From the NCBI GenBank assembly GCA_030295235.1, contig AP026135.1, forward strand, positions 1,210,103 through 1,274,102: a DNA stretch of 64,000 nt, given 5' to 3'. Positions 10,502 through 22,700 of this stretch are shown piece after piece. This DNA comes from Fistulifera solaris (Eukaryota > Bacillariophyta > Bacillariophyceae > Naviculales > Stauroneidaceae). A program made the translations under genes and the position numbers. The notes under the pieces were generated by a model that worked only from the letters and a program-made list of their open reading frames with translations, searched no databases and was not told the DNA's origin. The first letter of the stretch is position 1. Each line of letters begins with the position of its first letter.

Positions 10502-11260
10502 TATAACAAGTTTGTAAGGTGCGGTCTTTTTTCGAGTTGAAAATTATAGCCTCTTTTACAAATGCTGTGAAAAGTTAAAGTTACTTTCAACCGATATCCA
10601 GCAACGTTACTAGGTATATTGCTTTAAATGGTGAGGAATCTCCTCGTCGAGAAAATGCCTTTTTGTTTTACTACGTAGTATGTGCCCTTGTTATTTCGAG
10701 GTCGAACGTCGAACGAGAGTGTTTTTCCACCTCCACCAAAATCAAACGGATTTATTTCTTCGACAGTCGGAAGTTAAATGCGTGAAACTACATTTTGTTG
10801 ATACAAAGACTTTTTCTATTGAGGTATTTAGCAGGCAAGACCCAGAACTTAGTTTTGGATTAATGACTGGAGTACCGGAGCATTAGCAATTGCACACGGA
10901 GGACGAAAATTTTCATGAAAACGGACCACGTGCCTTTCACACGACAAGATAAACGCGAACCTTTATCTACACCAAAGCAAAACGGTCTTCTCATTTCTAT
11001 TCACCCTTGTCGAGTCAGAAAACTTAAACGAGATCGAAGACATGCAACTAGAATGCTGTACAATTGATCGGTAATCATTTCAGTTATAAAATACCAGATG
11101 CCAGCTGAAAACAATGGTTAGACAGCAATCTGGACAGGGTGATTCGTCATTCATGACCTTCAGTCTTGGACACGTTTAACCTACAAATCTGAAAGCCTAT
11201 AAGGCTCAACTGCCGGCAAACAAAGACATGAGCTGTTCAACAGTATGACTAGTAATTAAA
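10502..11260. other. Intergenic, nothing recognised
   Basis: Upstream region of the EDR2-C gene and 3' flank of the Tic22 gene. Only short, unsupported frames (for example 10680-10886). Confidence 0.4.
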
Positions 11261-12431
11261 TTACTCATCACCTAAGGTAGCACCTCCCATACGAGCCATG
11301 GGATCCGTAGGAGTCGCTGTTACACTACCACTACTTCTGGCTTCATCCCTACTCGACGGAGCCATCGGCACGAGAACAACATGACGGAAATCGATTTCGG
11401 ATTCTTTTTGCATCAACTCTACCAGGTCATGCAAGGACATCAAGTTGATGGCGGGTTCGGTCCCTTGCACTTCCGCCGGAGCTTGACTCATAAATTGTTG
11501 CCACGTGGAGACCATGTTTTGCAAGGAAAAGTACATGGGCAAGAGTGTAAGAGGTTCTCCCGTGGTCGCGTCTTTTTCGTCGGTCTTTTGCATGCGCATC
11601 TGGGCAATAGTAAAGACGGGAATTTCATTGTAACTCTCTTTGAATTTAGGAGACTCAGTCATGGCTTTTTTGCACAGCAGCTTGTGCCATTTCGGGTGTC
11701 ATGCTGCCACTTTCTTTAAGTTTTTCACCATCTTCTGGGGACATCGTCAACAACATGCGTGCACCCAAAAGATCACGTGAATCCGGAACGAGGCGGTATT
11801 GGACGGTGTTCGAAGAACCGTCACCGGCGTTCTCCTTATTGTCTTGCTTTTGCAACAAATCAAAGTAGATTTTTCCCAACGAGAAAGCGGATACCTTCAG
11901 ATCCATTTCAGCATTCGATGCTTGTAGCTGTCCCAAGGTAGCATTGGCTTGTAAAGGATTGAGAAAGAAATAAAAGACGCTCGAATCGTTTTCGGGTTTG
12001 AGGACAACACCCGCTCCGCTCTGATCTGTGACGGCAAAAACGGGAATATGTTCCATCCACTCTTCAATTTCCTGTTGTGACATAGGTGGATAAGTTGACT
12101 GGCCTCCTGCATTGCTGCTGTTGTAAGTGTTGGTAAGTTAAATGTGAGAAAACAAAGGAACAATAAAAACGAAAGGCGAGACACTTTTAGGTGTCAACAT
12201 CTTAAAGTCAACGAAGCAAAGATATAAAACTCACCTAACATCTTTAGATGCTTCCTCCTCTTTCTTGTTATTGTTGTTGTTGTTAAATAAACCGCCTCCA
12301 CGGGGCACCGAACGAGCCACAAGAGCAGGACGATGATTCCATCCGTTATTGTGACGACTCGTCGCAAACGACAACGAGCTTACGAGGAATAAAAGAACGG
12401 CAATACAGCGATTCATCATCGAGTTAAACAT
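11261..12431 (-). CDS. TIC22: Tic22-like plastid protein import component, frame broken at an A6 run
   Basis: Exon 1 is 12431-12235, intron 12234-12118 (GTGAGT donor), exon 2 from 12117 to 11261. Tic22 proteins sit between plastid envelope membranes (in diatoms, the periplastid compartment or intermembrane space) and act as import chaperones. Exon 1 encodes a signal peptide (CIAVLLFLVSSLSFA) and a basic Asn-rich transit region. Exon 2 has the Tic22 pattern IPVFAVTDQSGAGVVLK, VFYFFLNPLQANATL, VSAFSLGKIYFDL and then NEIPVFTIAQMRMQK, with LLPMYFSLQNMVSTWQQF. The frame breaks at six A (plus-strand T 11666-11671): AAVQ is followed by KAMTESPKFKESYNEIPVF in another frame. One A fewer restores 350 aa. 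The acceptor is a tandem CAGCAG, so exon 2 may also start at 12114. Confidence 0.8.
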
Positions 12432-12796
12432 TTTTGTATCTTTTCACCGGTTTCAAGAAAATGATAATAATCGAACAAAAAATAATGATTAGATTGAAAG
12501 GTAACGACAACAACGATCCATTTTGTGATACGTTTCGAGAAAAAAAAAGAGGTGTTCGGTGGGAAAGACACTTTTGGAGAATGCCGAATACGGACAGACT
12601 GAAAATGGTACATAATTTACAGCGGAAAGATTCCAACACGTGGAACAAACGTCACATAGATCTCATTCGTGAATGAGGCCAGCGTGAATAGAATGAATGG
12701 CGTTCTCAATGTTTTCGTCAGAATTATCTGTCTAGCCTGGACCTAGAGTAAAATAGATAAGCGACAATCGCCAGATAATCTGCTCCTACAACTAGT
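12432..12796. other. Intergenic spacer
   Basis: Upstream of the Tic22 gene and downstream of the sterol methyltransferase gene. An 80-codon plus-strand frame (12434-12676) is unsupported. Nothing else was seen. Confidence 0.4.
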
Positions 12797-14131
12797 TTAC
12801 TTTTTACGGGCCAAGAAGAAGTAAGAAGGCGTAAAGATTTCTTGTTTGCCTCCATCGACCAAGTCAATGGCCGTAGCATTCAACAAGGCACTGACACGGA
12901 CCGTTCCTTTCGGGGCAATCCACAAGAGCTCCAACGTCGACACAACGGCATGTGTGATCATGCGTCCAAGACGAGTCATGCGGAATCCACTCAACGAGTA
13001 CTTTCCATTCAAAGTATCGTACCAGGGAATTTGATGAGGGCTGTGCACATTCGCGTTAGCATCAAAGGCTTCCAAGACTTCAAACCCAGAGTCCTTGAGA
13101 GCTTGCTGAACTTGTTCGGCGGTAGCGAGAGTAGGTAATCCGTTTCCAACTTCAATGCCTTCTTTGATACGAAGATGATCTTTGTTGTTGGGGTCGTATC
13201 CCTTTTCAGGGAGAACGACCCACTCGTATCCGACAAAGAGACCTCCCTTTTTCAAGAGCTGATTGACTCCAGAAAAGCACTGCACACGATCCGGACTGTG
13301 GCAAGTAGCTTCAATGGCAAAGGCCACGTCAAACTGTCCGGCCGGCAACAACTCTGGCAACTTCTGAAAGTCTCCTTGAATGAGACGGCATTTATCGGCA
13401 ATGCCCTGTTCTTGGCAGTACTTGTTTCCTACTTTGACTTGGTACTCGTTGATGGTGACCCCGGTAATATCACTGTTGGTGAAATGCTGAATGTTGCGCA
13501 TGGGTCCACCGACACCACATCCAACATCGACGGCCTTGGTGTTGGGTCCCATACCAGCTCGCAACGCCAAATAGTGTTCCGCACGCTTGATAGACTCCAT
13601 GAAGGTTTCTCCCTTGACACGAGGAGCAAAGTGGAAGGACTGTGTTTCAAAAAGAAGCGTTTTATGGGGATAAATTAAGTAGAATGTGAGACACGAGAAG
13701 AAAAGACACGACACGTATGTTGCTACAACAATCCCTCCTTTCTCTCAAACACCTAGACAGTCTCGATAATGACGCACCTGTCCCCATCCCCATTCATAAA
13801 AGTCCGTAACAAGATCATAAAAGTTGTTAATCATCGTCTTGTATTCCTTTTCACGTTTCTGAATGCTCGCTTGATCGTGAAGACTTCCTACATTTTTGCG
13901 CGCTCCCGTAAACAAGTCATCATAATCATCCATACTATTCTTGACTTGATTGCGTTTCAAAACACTGTCCTTATTTTGCAACAAAGTGGCCGATCCGGAA
14001 AAGCATGTCTTGTAAAGGAGAGTGACCGCGACAGTCGCTCCTCCGGCGAGTAGCAACGGCGTGCTGTGTTCGCCGGCAGCTGCCGTGATCTTGTCGATCA
14101 ATTGAGTTAGTTTCTCGTTGCTGCGCGTCAT
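12797..14131 (-). CDS. SMT1: Sterol C-24 methyltransferase (ERG6/SMT type)
   Basis: Exon 1 14131-13778, intron 13777-13640 (GTGCGT donor, CACAG acceptor, phase 0), exon 2 13639-12797; 398 aa. It transfers a methyl group from S-adenosylmethionine to C-24 of the sterol side chain (ERG6 in fungi, SMT in plants), normally at the ER. Exon 1 has a membrane segment (STPLLLAGGATVAVTLLY) and the sterol-binding motif FYEWGWGQ, which the intron joins directly to SFHFAPR. Exon 2 holds the SAM motif VDVGCGVGGPMRNI, the family motif GVTINEYQV, the ATCHSP loop and the C-terminal SMT domain ending FTPSYFFLARKK. The start at 14131 was chosen because it is the first ATG of the frame. The frame is intact. Confidence 0.92.
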
Positions 14132-14734
14132 TCTTTCGAAAAGGAATGTGTTTGCTACACACAAGTTCTCGTTTTGGCTCACGAAGCAAACGAATGTGCA
14201 AGATGCACGGCTGAAGGCTCTGAGCAAAAAAAACTCTTTTTCTTTGTTGCATCATCGTCGTCGTCGATTTTGACTGTTGGTTATAGTGTAGATTGGTGTG
14301 CGGTGGAAACCTGGATCCAAAACCAATGCCGTTCCTGGAGGTTCGTAAGATGACTAGTGAAAAACAGTACAACGTCATTTTTTGTTATCCAACCGTTGAT
14401 TACCGTATTGTCCAAGTGATTGTTTCCGTTGCTCAGATGGAAAGAATGAATGGATTGGGTGAGAATCTCGTGGCACTATCGGTGAAAATGAAGAATACAT
14501 CATTACTATACAAACAGTCAGTGCCCTTATCTCCCTCCACATTTACATCGACATTCAATTCTCTTCATCATGCTGGTAATGGAGAGGTGCGAGCGCCTCA
14601 ACATTCTCTTTATTCTTCTAACCTACCTGTACCAGGTAACCTTCTCATTCAAACCATAACCTTTTCATACAGCGTAAGCATTCCTTCAAAAATGTGCCCT
14701 CCGGAACTGGAAGCAACGGCATATTGCCAAGACT
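14132..14734. other. Intergenic, divergent promoter region
   Basis: Lies between the start codons of the sterol methyltransferase gene (minus) and the membrane protein gene (plus). A 153-codon plus-strand frame (14293-14754) overlaps the next gene's start and shows no domain; I treat it as chance. Confidence 0.4.
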
Positions 14735-16096
14735 ATGCAATCGCAGAACCATGAGAATGCGAATCCTTTTCCTTCATCATCCACGACAACCACAACTCCT
14801 CTCACAACAACTGCCTCACGTCCGCGAAAGACACTGCAAGATCGCAAACGAATCCCATTTAGTATCTATTTGACAGTCGTTGTATGTCTCTTGTTGCAAT
14901 TTGCGGCGGGTGTGTGGAATGCATCGACGTTAATTCTCTGGAAAGACAGCATGTGCACTGCGTGGGAAACGTTTCTACAGCATGTTTACTATTTAGGAAC
15001 ACCGCCGTCGTCGACAACAACTACTTCGACACAACGAGAATACGCACAAACGGTTGCATTGGCATTCTTGACTTTATCAGTAGTCTACGTCTTTTTCTTG
15101 GCCCCTTTGAAAGCAGGATTGTGGACAGGTCAACGAGCGAAACGACATCTCGTGCATCGTTACGGAGGATTGACTTATATGCTGCAATATGCGGCAGCGT
15201 GGCTGGAATTTGGGTCGCAATACAACCCGTCTTCGAACATTACCCATTTCATTAGTATCAACGGTATGCGTAAATGAGTCCTCGTTTCTTGTCAGCACAT
15301 CGAGCTCTTCGTCTTCTCAAATTTATGCTTCCCATCAAACAGGACTCGTGCAAGGTATCAGTGCTTTCGTTTCTTTCAAAGTATTGCCAGAATTGGAAGA
15401 CGCTGGATATATATCCGATAAAGCGGTGTTGAGTCGCAATTTTGTGCACGAGAACATTTTCTTTACTCTCATGGTGTACTTTGGTTCGATCTACTATCAA
15501 CCGTCGTATCGTGCGCAATTGCAGTCTACCACATTGGGACGTGTCTTGGAAGCACTCTTCGTATTTTGGCCCTATGTGCTCATTCGGATATGGTTTCCCA
15601 TAACACGCTTTCGTAATGCAGGAACGACACACAATGGCCGTACGAAACTCAATCAAACCTTTTATGAGATATCCACAGTTCTCATTAAAATATTCTTTCT
15701 CTGGGCCAAATACTTTCTCGGATTCTACATCAATTTCTTGGTGTATCTGGATCTTTGTCGCCCCAACAATGGCAGTTTGTACACGGACTCTATTTGTTAA
15801 ATGCGGGGACCGTCAGTTTGGCGGTTTTTTTGCACACCATGCGCTTCAAAAAAGTTTTGCCCCCCAAAGTTACCATGTCGATTTACTTGTTGCAGATTTA
15901 TTTGACGTTCGTGGCCATCCCCATGGCGTATCCCATCTTTGTGGAGCACTTACCCTTGTGCGGACTGACTTTGGCAGGATTGCTTTGTAACATGACGCGC
16001 AGTCGAGCTGTTCATGCTGTGTGGTGTGGGGTTACTATGCTATTGCTTTGTCGAAGAGATTACTCACAATACTTGGGACAACAATTTGCGTGGTAA
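14735..16096 (+). CDS. Unidentified polytopic membrane protein, frame broken at a T3 run
   Basis: Exon 1 14735-15263, intron 15264-15342 (GTATGC donor, AACAG acceptor), exon 2 15343-16096. The joined frame reads ISING-LVQGISAF. In exon 2 the frame shifts at TTT 15754-15756; one extra T gives YLDLLSPQQWQFVHGLYLL and a 427-residue protein. About eight hydrophobic segments are visible, among them IYLTVVVCLLLQFAAGVW, VALAFLTLSVVYVFFLAP, FFTLMVYFGSIYY, ALFVFWPYVLIRIWF, IKIFFLWAKYFLGFYINFLV and TMSIYLLQIYLTFVAIPMAY. The Ser/Thr-rich N-terminus is not a signal peptide. I do not recognise the family. Confidence 0.72.
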
Positions 16097-16180
16097 AATG
16101 GACATATTAACGACCCAAATACGAAACGAAGAAGGAAAATCCAGCCAGAATATTATAATGTAACGCGCACATATTCATCT

Positions 16181-17251
16181 TTACAATATCACGCACACGC
16201 ATTTGTATTCCGTCACTTCAAAAGTAGGATCCGTTTTAGTGACGGTGCGTATTTTCTGCGCCGGAGGAGCTGGAACCGCTTCTTTCACAACACGTTGGAC
16301 TGGCATCGGTGATGCCGCTTCGGTGACGACGACCGGAGATTCGGAAGGAGGTCCCTCGTCCAATTTGTCTTCGGTCAACAATATACCGGTCGGTTTCAGT
16401 TTCGCTTTCGTAAAGGTTGGTGGAGAAGCCGGTGATGTCGGTGACATGGGCGTCTCCTCGGCTTTACGCAATTGCGCTTGCTGAAAGGCTGGTGGACGCG
16501 AGGGCACGTCCTTTTGTCAGAGTAATCTCTCGCTTTGGCTATCGGTTCTTCGGGCTTTTTGGAAAACCATGCCTTCTTTTTCGGTTCGGTTGGCGCATTA
16601 TCGCTGGTTGTGGCAGTTGCTGCAGCACTTGGTTTCGGTTTCGGTGGGGGAGGTGCTAAAGGTTCCGTTGCAATGGGTCGCATCTTCATTTCCGGAGGCG
16701 ATGCAGTTTCTTTTTCTTGGGACGCACCACCATGTAGTCGATTGTGCCGACGCGCAGCCATAAGAGCGACTTGTTCCGCCAAGGTCGACGTCGGGGCATT
16801 CAAAGGCTTTGATTGCGAAGGCAAGACATCTTCAATGTGTTTTCGAACGGGCTCTTCTGCGGGTACTTCGCCATTTACACGAGCATTCCGCTTGGCTGCC
16901 ATGGCAAGAATCTCATTGTTGAGTGATGAGCTGCCACTGCTACCCATCAAAGGATGCGGAGGACGAGATGCTCGTGCACTATTTTCGTTACTACCACCGT
17001 CAATGACTGCAAGTTGTTTCGAAGGACGAGGGTCATCCGTCGGATTTTCTATTCTTTTTTGCTCCATCTTCTTAGCTGCTTCTGCTAGCATGTTTTTAGC
17101 CCCAGCACCGCCGAAAAGAGGGTGGGGAGGTCGCCCTAAAGAAGTGGAGACAAAGTATTCGATTGAATGAGTGAGTCATAGTGAGAAAAGGCAACGAAAA
17201 GACAATTGCACGGAACGGTAATTTACAAGATTTGGTTTTACCTTCTGCCAT
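16181..17251 (-). CDS. Repeat protein with C-terminal CaaX prenylation box, 10-nt first exon
   Basis: Exon 1 is 17251-17242 (MAE plus one base), intron 17241-17136 (GTAAAA donor, TTTAG acceptor), exon 2 17135-16181. Joining gives MAEGRPPHPLFGGAGAKN. A motif recurs in the N-terminal half: GRPPHPL...NMLAEAAKKM, SRPPHPL...EILAMAAKR, and LAEQVALMAARRHNR. The middle is Pro/Lys/Ala-rich, likely disordered. The frame breaks at A4 (plus-strand T 16512-16515); one more A gives DKKDVPSRPPAFQQAQL and 321 aa. The end reads EYKCVCVIL: CVIL fits a CaaX box, and a final Leu favours geranylgeranylation. I infer a membrane-tethered adaptor; no enzyme domain is visible. Confidence 0.72.
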
Positions 17252-17980
17252 GATGAAGAAGTTTCTATCGTACTATTATAGAGTAATGAAGGACAACAAC
17301 GGTAAGCAAAGTTGAATGACCGCATTCGCAAACAAAAGAAACGATGAAAGATACTTGTACAAAGGACTAGATTCAAAAAAAAAACCTGTACTTGCAAGTT
17401 CGAAGTATGGCAAGACTTGAAAAGTCATTTTGGAATTTGATTGAACTGTGTTAAGCATTAAGGATGAAGGTAACAGAGCAGTGACCATTGGGTATCCATA
17501 CGGTACTCAAGGCTTTAAGAAAGAATAGTCACACCCGTTTTACCATCTTTAACGGCTTATCAAACCGTAGATCTAGTTTGTTTGTTAAAGCCCGGTTGCC
17601 TATTTACTATTATTTACCGGAATAAAATGCCTTTTCTCCGCCTCAAGGACACAAAAAGCGTTATTCCACACAACACAGATTTCATCGTTGGCTTTTCTTT
17701 AACGCTAACCGCCAAAATAACTCCTTCATCGCGTCCTTTCTTAGCGAAACAAGAACGATAACGCCTCGATGATACAAAACTGGTCGCCGGTCAATCTTGG
17801 TTTCAAACGGTCTCCAAAAATTCAGCGACAGCCAATTCACAAGGCAATCAGCGACGAAATGTATCATCATCATGCGGTGCCTTTTCCCTTCCTCTGTTCT
17901 CACAAATTTTCGCAACATCAATCCGAACAAAGCGGAAACAGAATATCTCATTCGCATCGATCTTCAAACGCAAAACCAAA
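17252..17980. other. Intergenic, divergent promoter region of SIT copy 1
   Basis: Spacer between the CaaX-protein gene (minus) and silicon transporter copy 1 (plus). It shares no obvious sequence with the upstream region of the second transporter copy (right of 32413), although the coding regions are nearly identical. Nothing else was seen. Confidence 0.45.
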
Positions 17981-19535
17981 ATGGGAGAAAACGTCTGGCA
18001 CAAGATTCAGTATGTCTACTCGACATGCCTGTTGATTTTCTCTTCCGTCATCGTCATGGCGCTCATCTTCAGTGAGAACACGAAAGTTGCTGCTGATGTT
18101 CACCCTGCCTTTGCTTTCGTCTTGATTTGGGTTGCCTTGATCTGGCTCTCGATGGTCGAGGGAGGACAGGCTTCTCTTGTCGGTCTTCCTCCGATTGATC
18201 GTGATCTCTACAAGGAGTCTCATCCTATCACTCACCAGATTTGTGAAATCGCACACAAGGGAGACAACTTGAACCGTTATCTCATGGGCCGTCAGTTCAT
18301 GGTATTGGCGTTAGTCTTCACTACAAACATGTGCGGTGCTCCTCTTGAAAATGCTGACGTGCTAGGTCTTCCCACGATCGTCAACAAGATCTTCCTCGAC
18401 TCCGGTATGGCTATGTTCTTCATGGCGGCCATGATCGGTCAGCTCGCGGCTCAAGTAAACGCCTCGCGCTGCATGCTTGATTACATCAACACCCACTTCA
18501 TGACCTTCACTCTCTACGTGGCCAACGCCATCGAGGCCTCTGGTTTGTTGCATGCTTCCTACTTGATTCAGAGTATCTTTGGTTTGCTTGGCAGTCCTAC
18601 CGAGTCGTTTGAACCTCCCCGCACTGGAATGACTCTTGTGTTGCACTGGGCCCGTGTAGCCATGTCTGTTGCGATTCTTGCCTTCGCCTTTGCCGTGACT
18701 CTGTCGGCTTTGTTCCAGGGAAAGACAACCATGTGGGAGAGTGTCCCTGGTTTTGCTGCTGTCATCCTTTTCTTTGTATTCATGAGCATTGTCGGTATGC
18801 TCGAGGGTATGCAGATTGCGTTCTTTGCGGTTGCCAAGATGACTCCAGAGGAACGCGCTACTCGTCCCTGGGCCAAGCGTACATGTGACTTGTTGTTTGG
18901 CGGATCGGGTCGCAACTTGCCCGGGTTCATGGTGGGACGTCAGATGTGTGTGACCCTTTGCTTCTTCATCATTGCCCGTGTCACCACTGTCAAGTTAGAG
19001 GACGGAGAAACGAACATCTTTGGTGTCTCGAACCAGTTGCAAGAGTTCTTCAACACAGGCTTGCTCGGGGCAATCATCACGACCATCGTCGGCTCCATCA
19101 CGTGGCAGTTGGCCGCGTCTGCATTCCCTCTTGCGTTCTTGTCGACTCCCATCACTTACGTTTTGCTTCGCGTCTGTCTCTTTCTTGAGGCGACTGGATT
19201 GTGTTCCGGATCGTGGGTCATTGCGAAGATCCACAAAGCTTTCGCTCACTTCAAGTTCGATGAGGTCTATGTGGGAACAGCTGAGGAACGTGCTGCCAAG
19301 AAACACAAAGACGGTGACTACAATGTCAAGCCCGGTCACATGTACCCCGGAGTCCCCGTCATGCCCCCCTACTACGGAGTACAAATTCACCTTGAACGAA
19401 ATTGACACGCTTCAGGCCGAGCTCAAAGAGCATAAACAGGAAATTGAGGAACGCATTCGTCAATTGGAGAATCAGCGTTTGCGCTTGACAAGCGGCGCTC
19501 CTCCTGAGCAGAAGGATAAGACTGATAATGTCTAA
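17981..19535 (+). CDS. SIT: Silicon transporter (SIT), copy 1, coiled-coil tail shifted out of frame at C6
   Basis: SITs are sodium-coupled silicic acid transporters of the diatom plasma membrane with ten membrane segments. The family signatures are present: EGGQ (residues 60-63) and GRQ (103-105), then EGMQ (275-278) and GRQ (319-321), one pair in each five-helix half. After the last helix comes a hydrophilic tail with a coiled coil (LQAELKEHKQEIEERIRQLE). In this copy the frame breaks at six C (19364-19369), giving a 474-residue protein that ends 14 codons later at 19405. With five C, as in copy 2, the frame continues to 19535 (517 aa). The coding sequence is nearly identical to the copy at 30842-32413 from the ATG to about codon 405. 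It is transcribed toward the convergent transhydrogenase gene, 210 bp away. Confidence 0.93.
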
Positions 19536-19744
19536 GGGTAGAAGCTCTCAATTTTGAGCTCTTCCCTAGCAGATGGGAAAGCGCTCGAATAGTCATCGTA
19601 ACCATTTATGTAACTTTGTGAGTTTTCTTGCAGCAACCCTGAATTCAAAATTTTGAAACACGTTGTCGACGACAAAGATGCAATTATAAAGGAGTTTCGT
19701 TCAGTGTTAAGCGGATTACGGAATACTTTTATTTTACTGACTTC

Positions 19745-22700
19745 TCAAGCCTGGCACTTTGATCGGTTTAAAGCTACCCGCAAGGCTTCACAAGTATCTT
19801 TGGCATCACCGAGAAGAACATCTGTATTGTCTTTAAACAAGATTGGATTCTGCATACCAGCGTATCCAGTATTTCCGATAGAACGCTTCATTACAATTAC
19901 TTGACCACTTTTCCACACACGGAGAACGGGCATGCCATAAATGCTGCAAGAGGGATCGTCTTCTGCAGCCGACGAGACAGTATCGGACGCTATTGTAAAG
20001 TTCGTTAATGTGAAATGTCAGATAACTGCAATCACAAATTTATTTGAGCCGCAAAGTCCTTACCTCCAATAACAAGGGTCACATCTATATCAGGAAAGTC
20101 GTCATTTATTTCTTCCATTTCGAAAACCATGTCATATGGAACCCCGGCCTCGGCCAACAAGACGTTCAATTGCCCCGGCATTCGTCCAGCAACGGGGTGA
20201 ATACCGAACCGAACCTCCTTGCCCATACTTTTTAATGTTTTAGCTGTTTCCGCAATGGCAAACTGTGCTTGGGCAACGGCGAGACCGTATCCGGGTGTAA
20301 TCATGATTGATTTTGCTTCCATAAGAGTATTAATTGTCTCATCAATCGTGGTTAAAGTAACTTCTCCTTCCATAGCGGACGAGCTCTCAATCGCTTTTAA
20401 AGCCACGGATCCTGCTCCACCAAGAACGACACTAACGACATTACGACCCATAGCTTCGCACATAATCCAGGTGAGAATTGCACCGCTGAAACCAATCAGC
20501 GCACCTACTTCAGCAAGCAACGGATTTCCAAGTAAAAAACCTTCGGCACATAGTGCCCAACCTGAGTAGGAGTTCAAGATAGTAATCACTACAGGCATAT
20601 CAGCTCCACCGATGCTTGCTGTTAAATGCCATCCCAGAAGAGAAGACACAGTTGCCACCAGTCCTAACGATCCCAGCTGTATTTTTTCAGTATCGAAGCC
20701 GGTCCCTAGCAGCGCTGGATTCAGAAATGTAGCCATACCCATGGTGCAAATTGCTACCATAGCGAGATTGAGCTGATCGCGTCCGGGGAGTTGCAAAGGC
20801 TTACTGCTCATCATCTCGGCGAGTTTCGCGAAGGCTACTACAGATCCAGCAAAAGTCACCCCGCCGATGAATGTTGCTAAATATATGGCTGCCATGGTTC
20901 CTGTCCCTAACGTCGAAGGATCTGACAAGAATTCTCCAGCAGCCCCCGCCATTGCTGCTAGACCGACTAAGCTATGAAACGCAGCCACCGTCTGCGGCAG
21001 TTCCGTAGGTCCGACCTTGGACGCAACGCGACTTCCAATCACTCCCCCAGTTGCCGCTAGCAGGCCCGCTTGCTGAAATGCGGCTACACTTGCCTCTGCA
21101 GTAACCATATCGGCAGCAGTCGCTGCCAAGCCAAATGTTACACCAGCCATCCCAAGAACGTTACCCGTGCGAGCAGTTTGCTGATCGGCTAGTCCAGCAA
21201 TGCCTGCGATACAACACAAAGCCGCTGCAATCGCCGTGGTTCCGGCCATAACGGGCAGACCAGCACCATTCACAAATAACGCTCCTGCCAAGCCACTTAA
21301 CAACAATATAGCGGGGATCGTATACAATTCGAAATAGTCCTTCGGATCTGTTGGACGACGAAACAAATCCAGCATTTTGCCACTGACAGAAAAGCCACCG
21401 ACGATGTTGACGAAACTGAGCGCGACTGCAGCTGCCCCCATCCAATGTGCAGGCGAGTCAGGAATCAGACCTGCAGTTTCCTCTGCGTTATGACCCAGCA
21501 ATAACATTCCACCGACTGCAGTCATCCCACTGATGGCATTGGTGACAGCCATCAGAGGAGAATGCAAAGCGGGCGCAACACCCCATACAACCTGATATCC
21601 AGCAAGGCCCGCTAGAGCGAAAGTCGCCAATAGGCTGACACTGCTCATATCATTCGTATTCAAGCCGAAAGCTACCAACGCGGCGGCCGCTAGGCTAGCT
21701 ATTCCTGTATTTCGGATAACAGCAGAGCGTTGCTCGCGTGCGGCTTTTTCTGTTTGCTGCTCGGGAGTCAAAATGACCTCTACTGCTGTCGTAGCCGATG
21801 GCGGAGGCGGTGGGGGTGCAAATGGTTTGATTTGATCAGGCCAGCGAGCTTGACCATCCACGGCAATGAGCATATTTTGAACCGCGTCGTCATTCAAATC
21901 AATTTGCAAATGGCCTTTAATCTTCGTTGTCTGCGGCCCCATACTAAGAACAAACTTCGCAATGTTATTGGCAAACATATTGCTGGCAGTCGAAGCCAAA
22001 CGACTAGGCATGTCGGTATAACCGATGATCTTGACACCCTTGTCGGTTGTTATGACCTTGTTTGGTTGTGTCGCAACCACATTGCCGCCATTCGCCGCCG
22101 CAAGATCCACACATACAGATCCTGGTTTCATGACGCTCAACATCTCTTCGTCTACCAGAATAGGTGCTTTCTTACCAGGAATCAAAGCTGTTGTAATGAT
22201 GATATCGACATCCTTGGCCTGTTCCAGCATGAGTGCCGCTTGTGCTTTTTTATACCCATCGCTCATTTCTTTGGCGTACCCTCCGGTGCCACTGCCATCT
22301 TCCTCATAATCGACTTCCAGAAATGTGGCACCCATACTTTCGACTTGTTCTTTCGTGACAGGACGCACATCAAACGCCCTAACGATGGCTCCCATATTCT
22401 TGGCGGTCTGAATGGCGGAAAGGCCCGCTACCCCCGCACCCAAGACGAGAACTTTGGCTGGAGGCACCTTGCCTGCTGCAGTCATCTGACCGGCAAAGAA
22501 ACGAGGAAACTCTTCGGCCGCTTCAATCACAGCACGATATCCGGCAATGTTAGCCTGCGAGGAAAGAGTATCAAATGCCTGTCCACGCGATAGAAGACGA
22601 GGTACACAATCCAAGGCAAAGACGGTTGTCTTTTGTTCGACAAGACTTCGGTATAGATCCGTATGAATCGCTGGTTGAATAGTGGCAATCAGAGCTTTTC

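Noticed and set aside
18946-19408. Long frames on other frames and the opposite strand within both SIT genes (for example 137, 145 and 171 residues)
   Set aside because: Shadows of a highly biased coding sequence, present in both copies because the copies are identical. Only the frame that continues the SIT tail past 19405 is meaningful.
21730-22593. 287-residue plus-strand frame opposite the transhydrogenase
   Set aside because: Antisense shadow; the minus strand encodes an intact, fully recognisable enzyme over the same bases.
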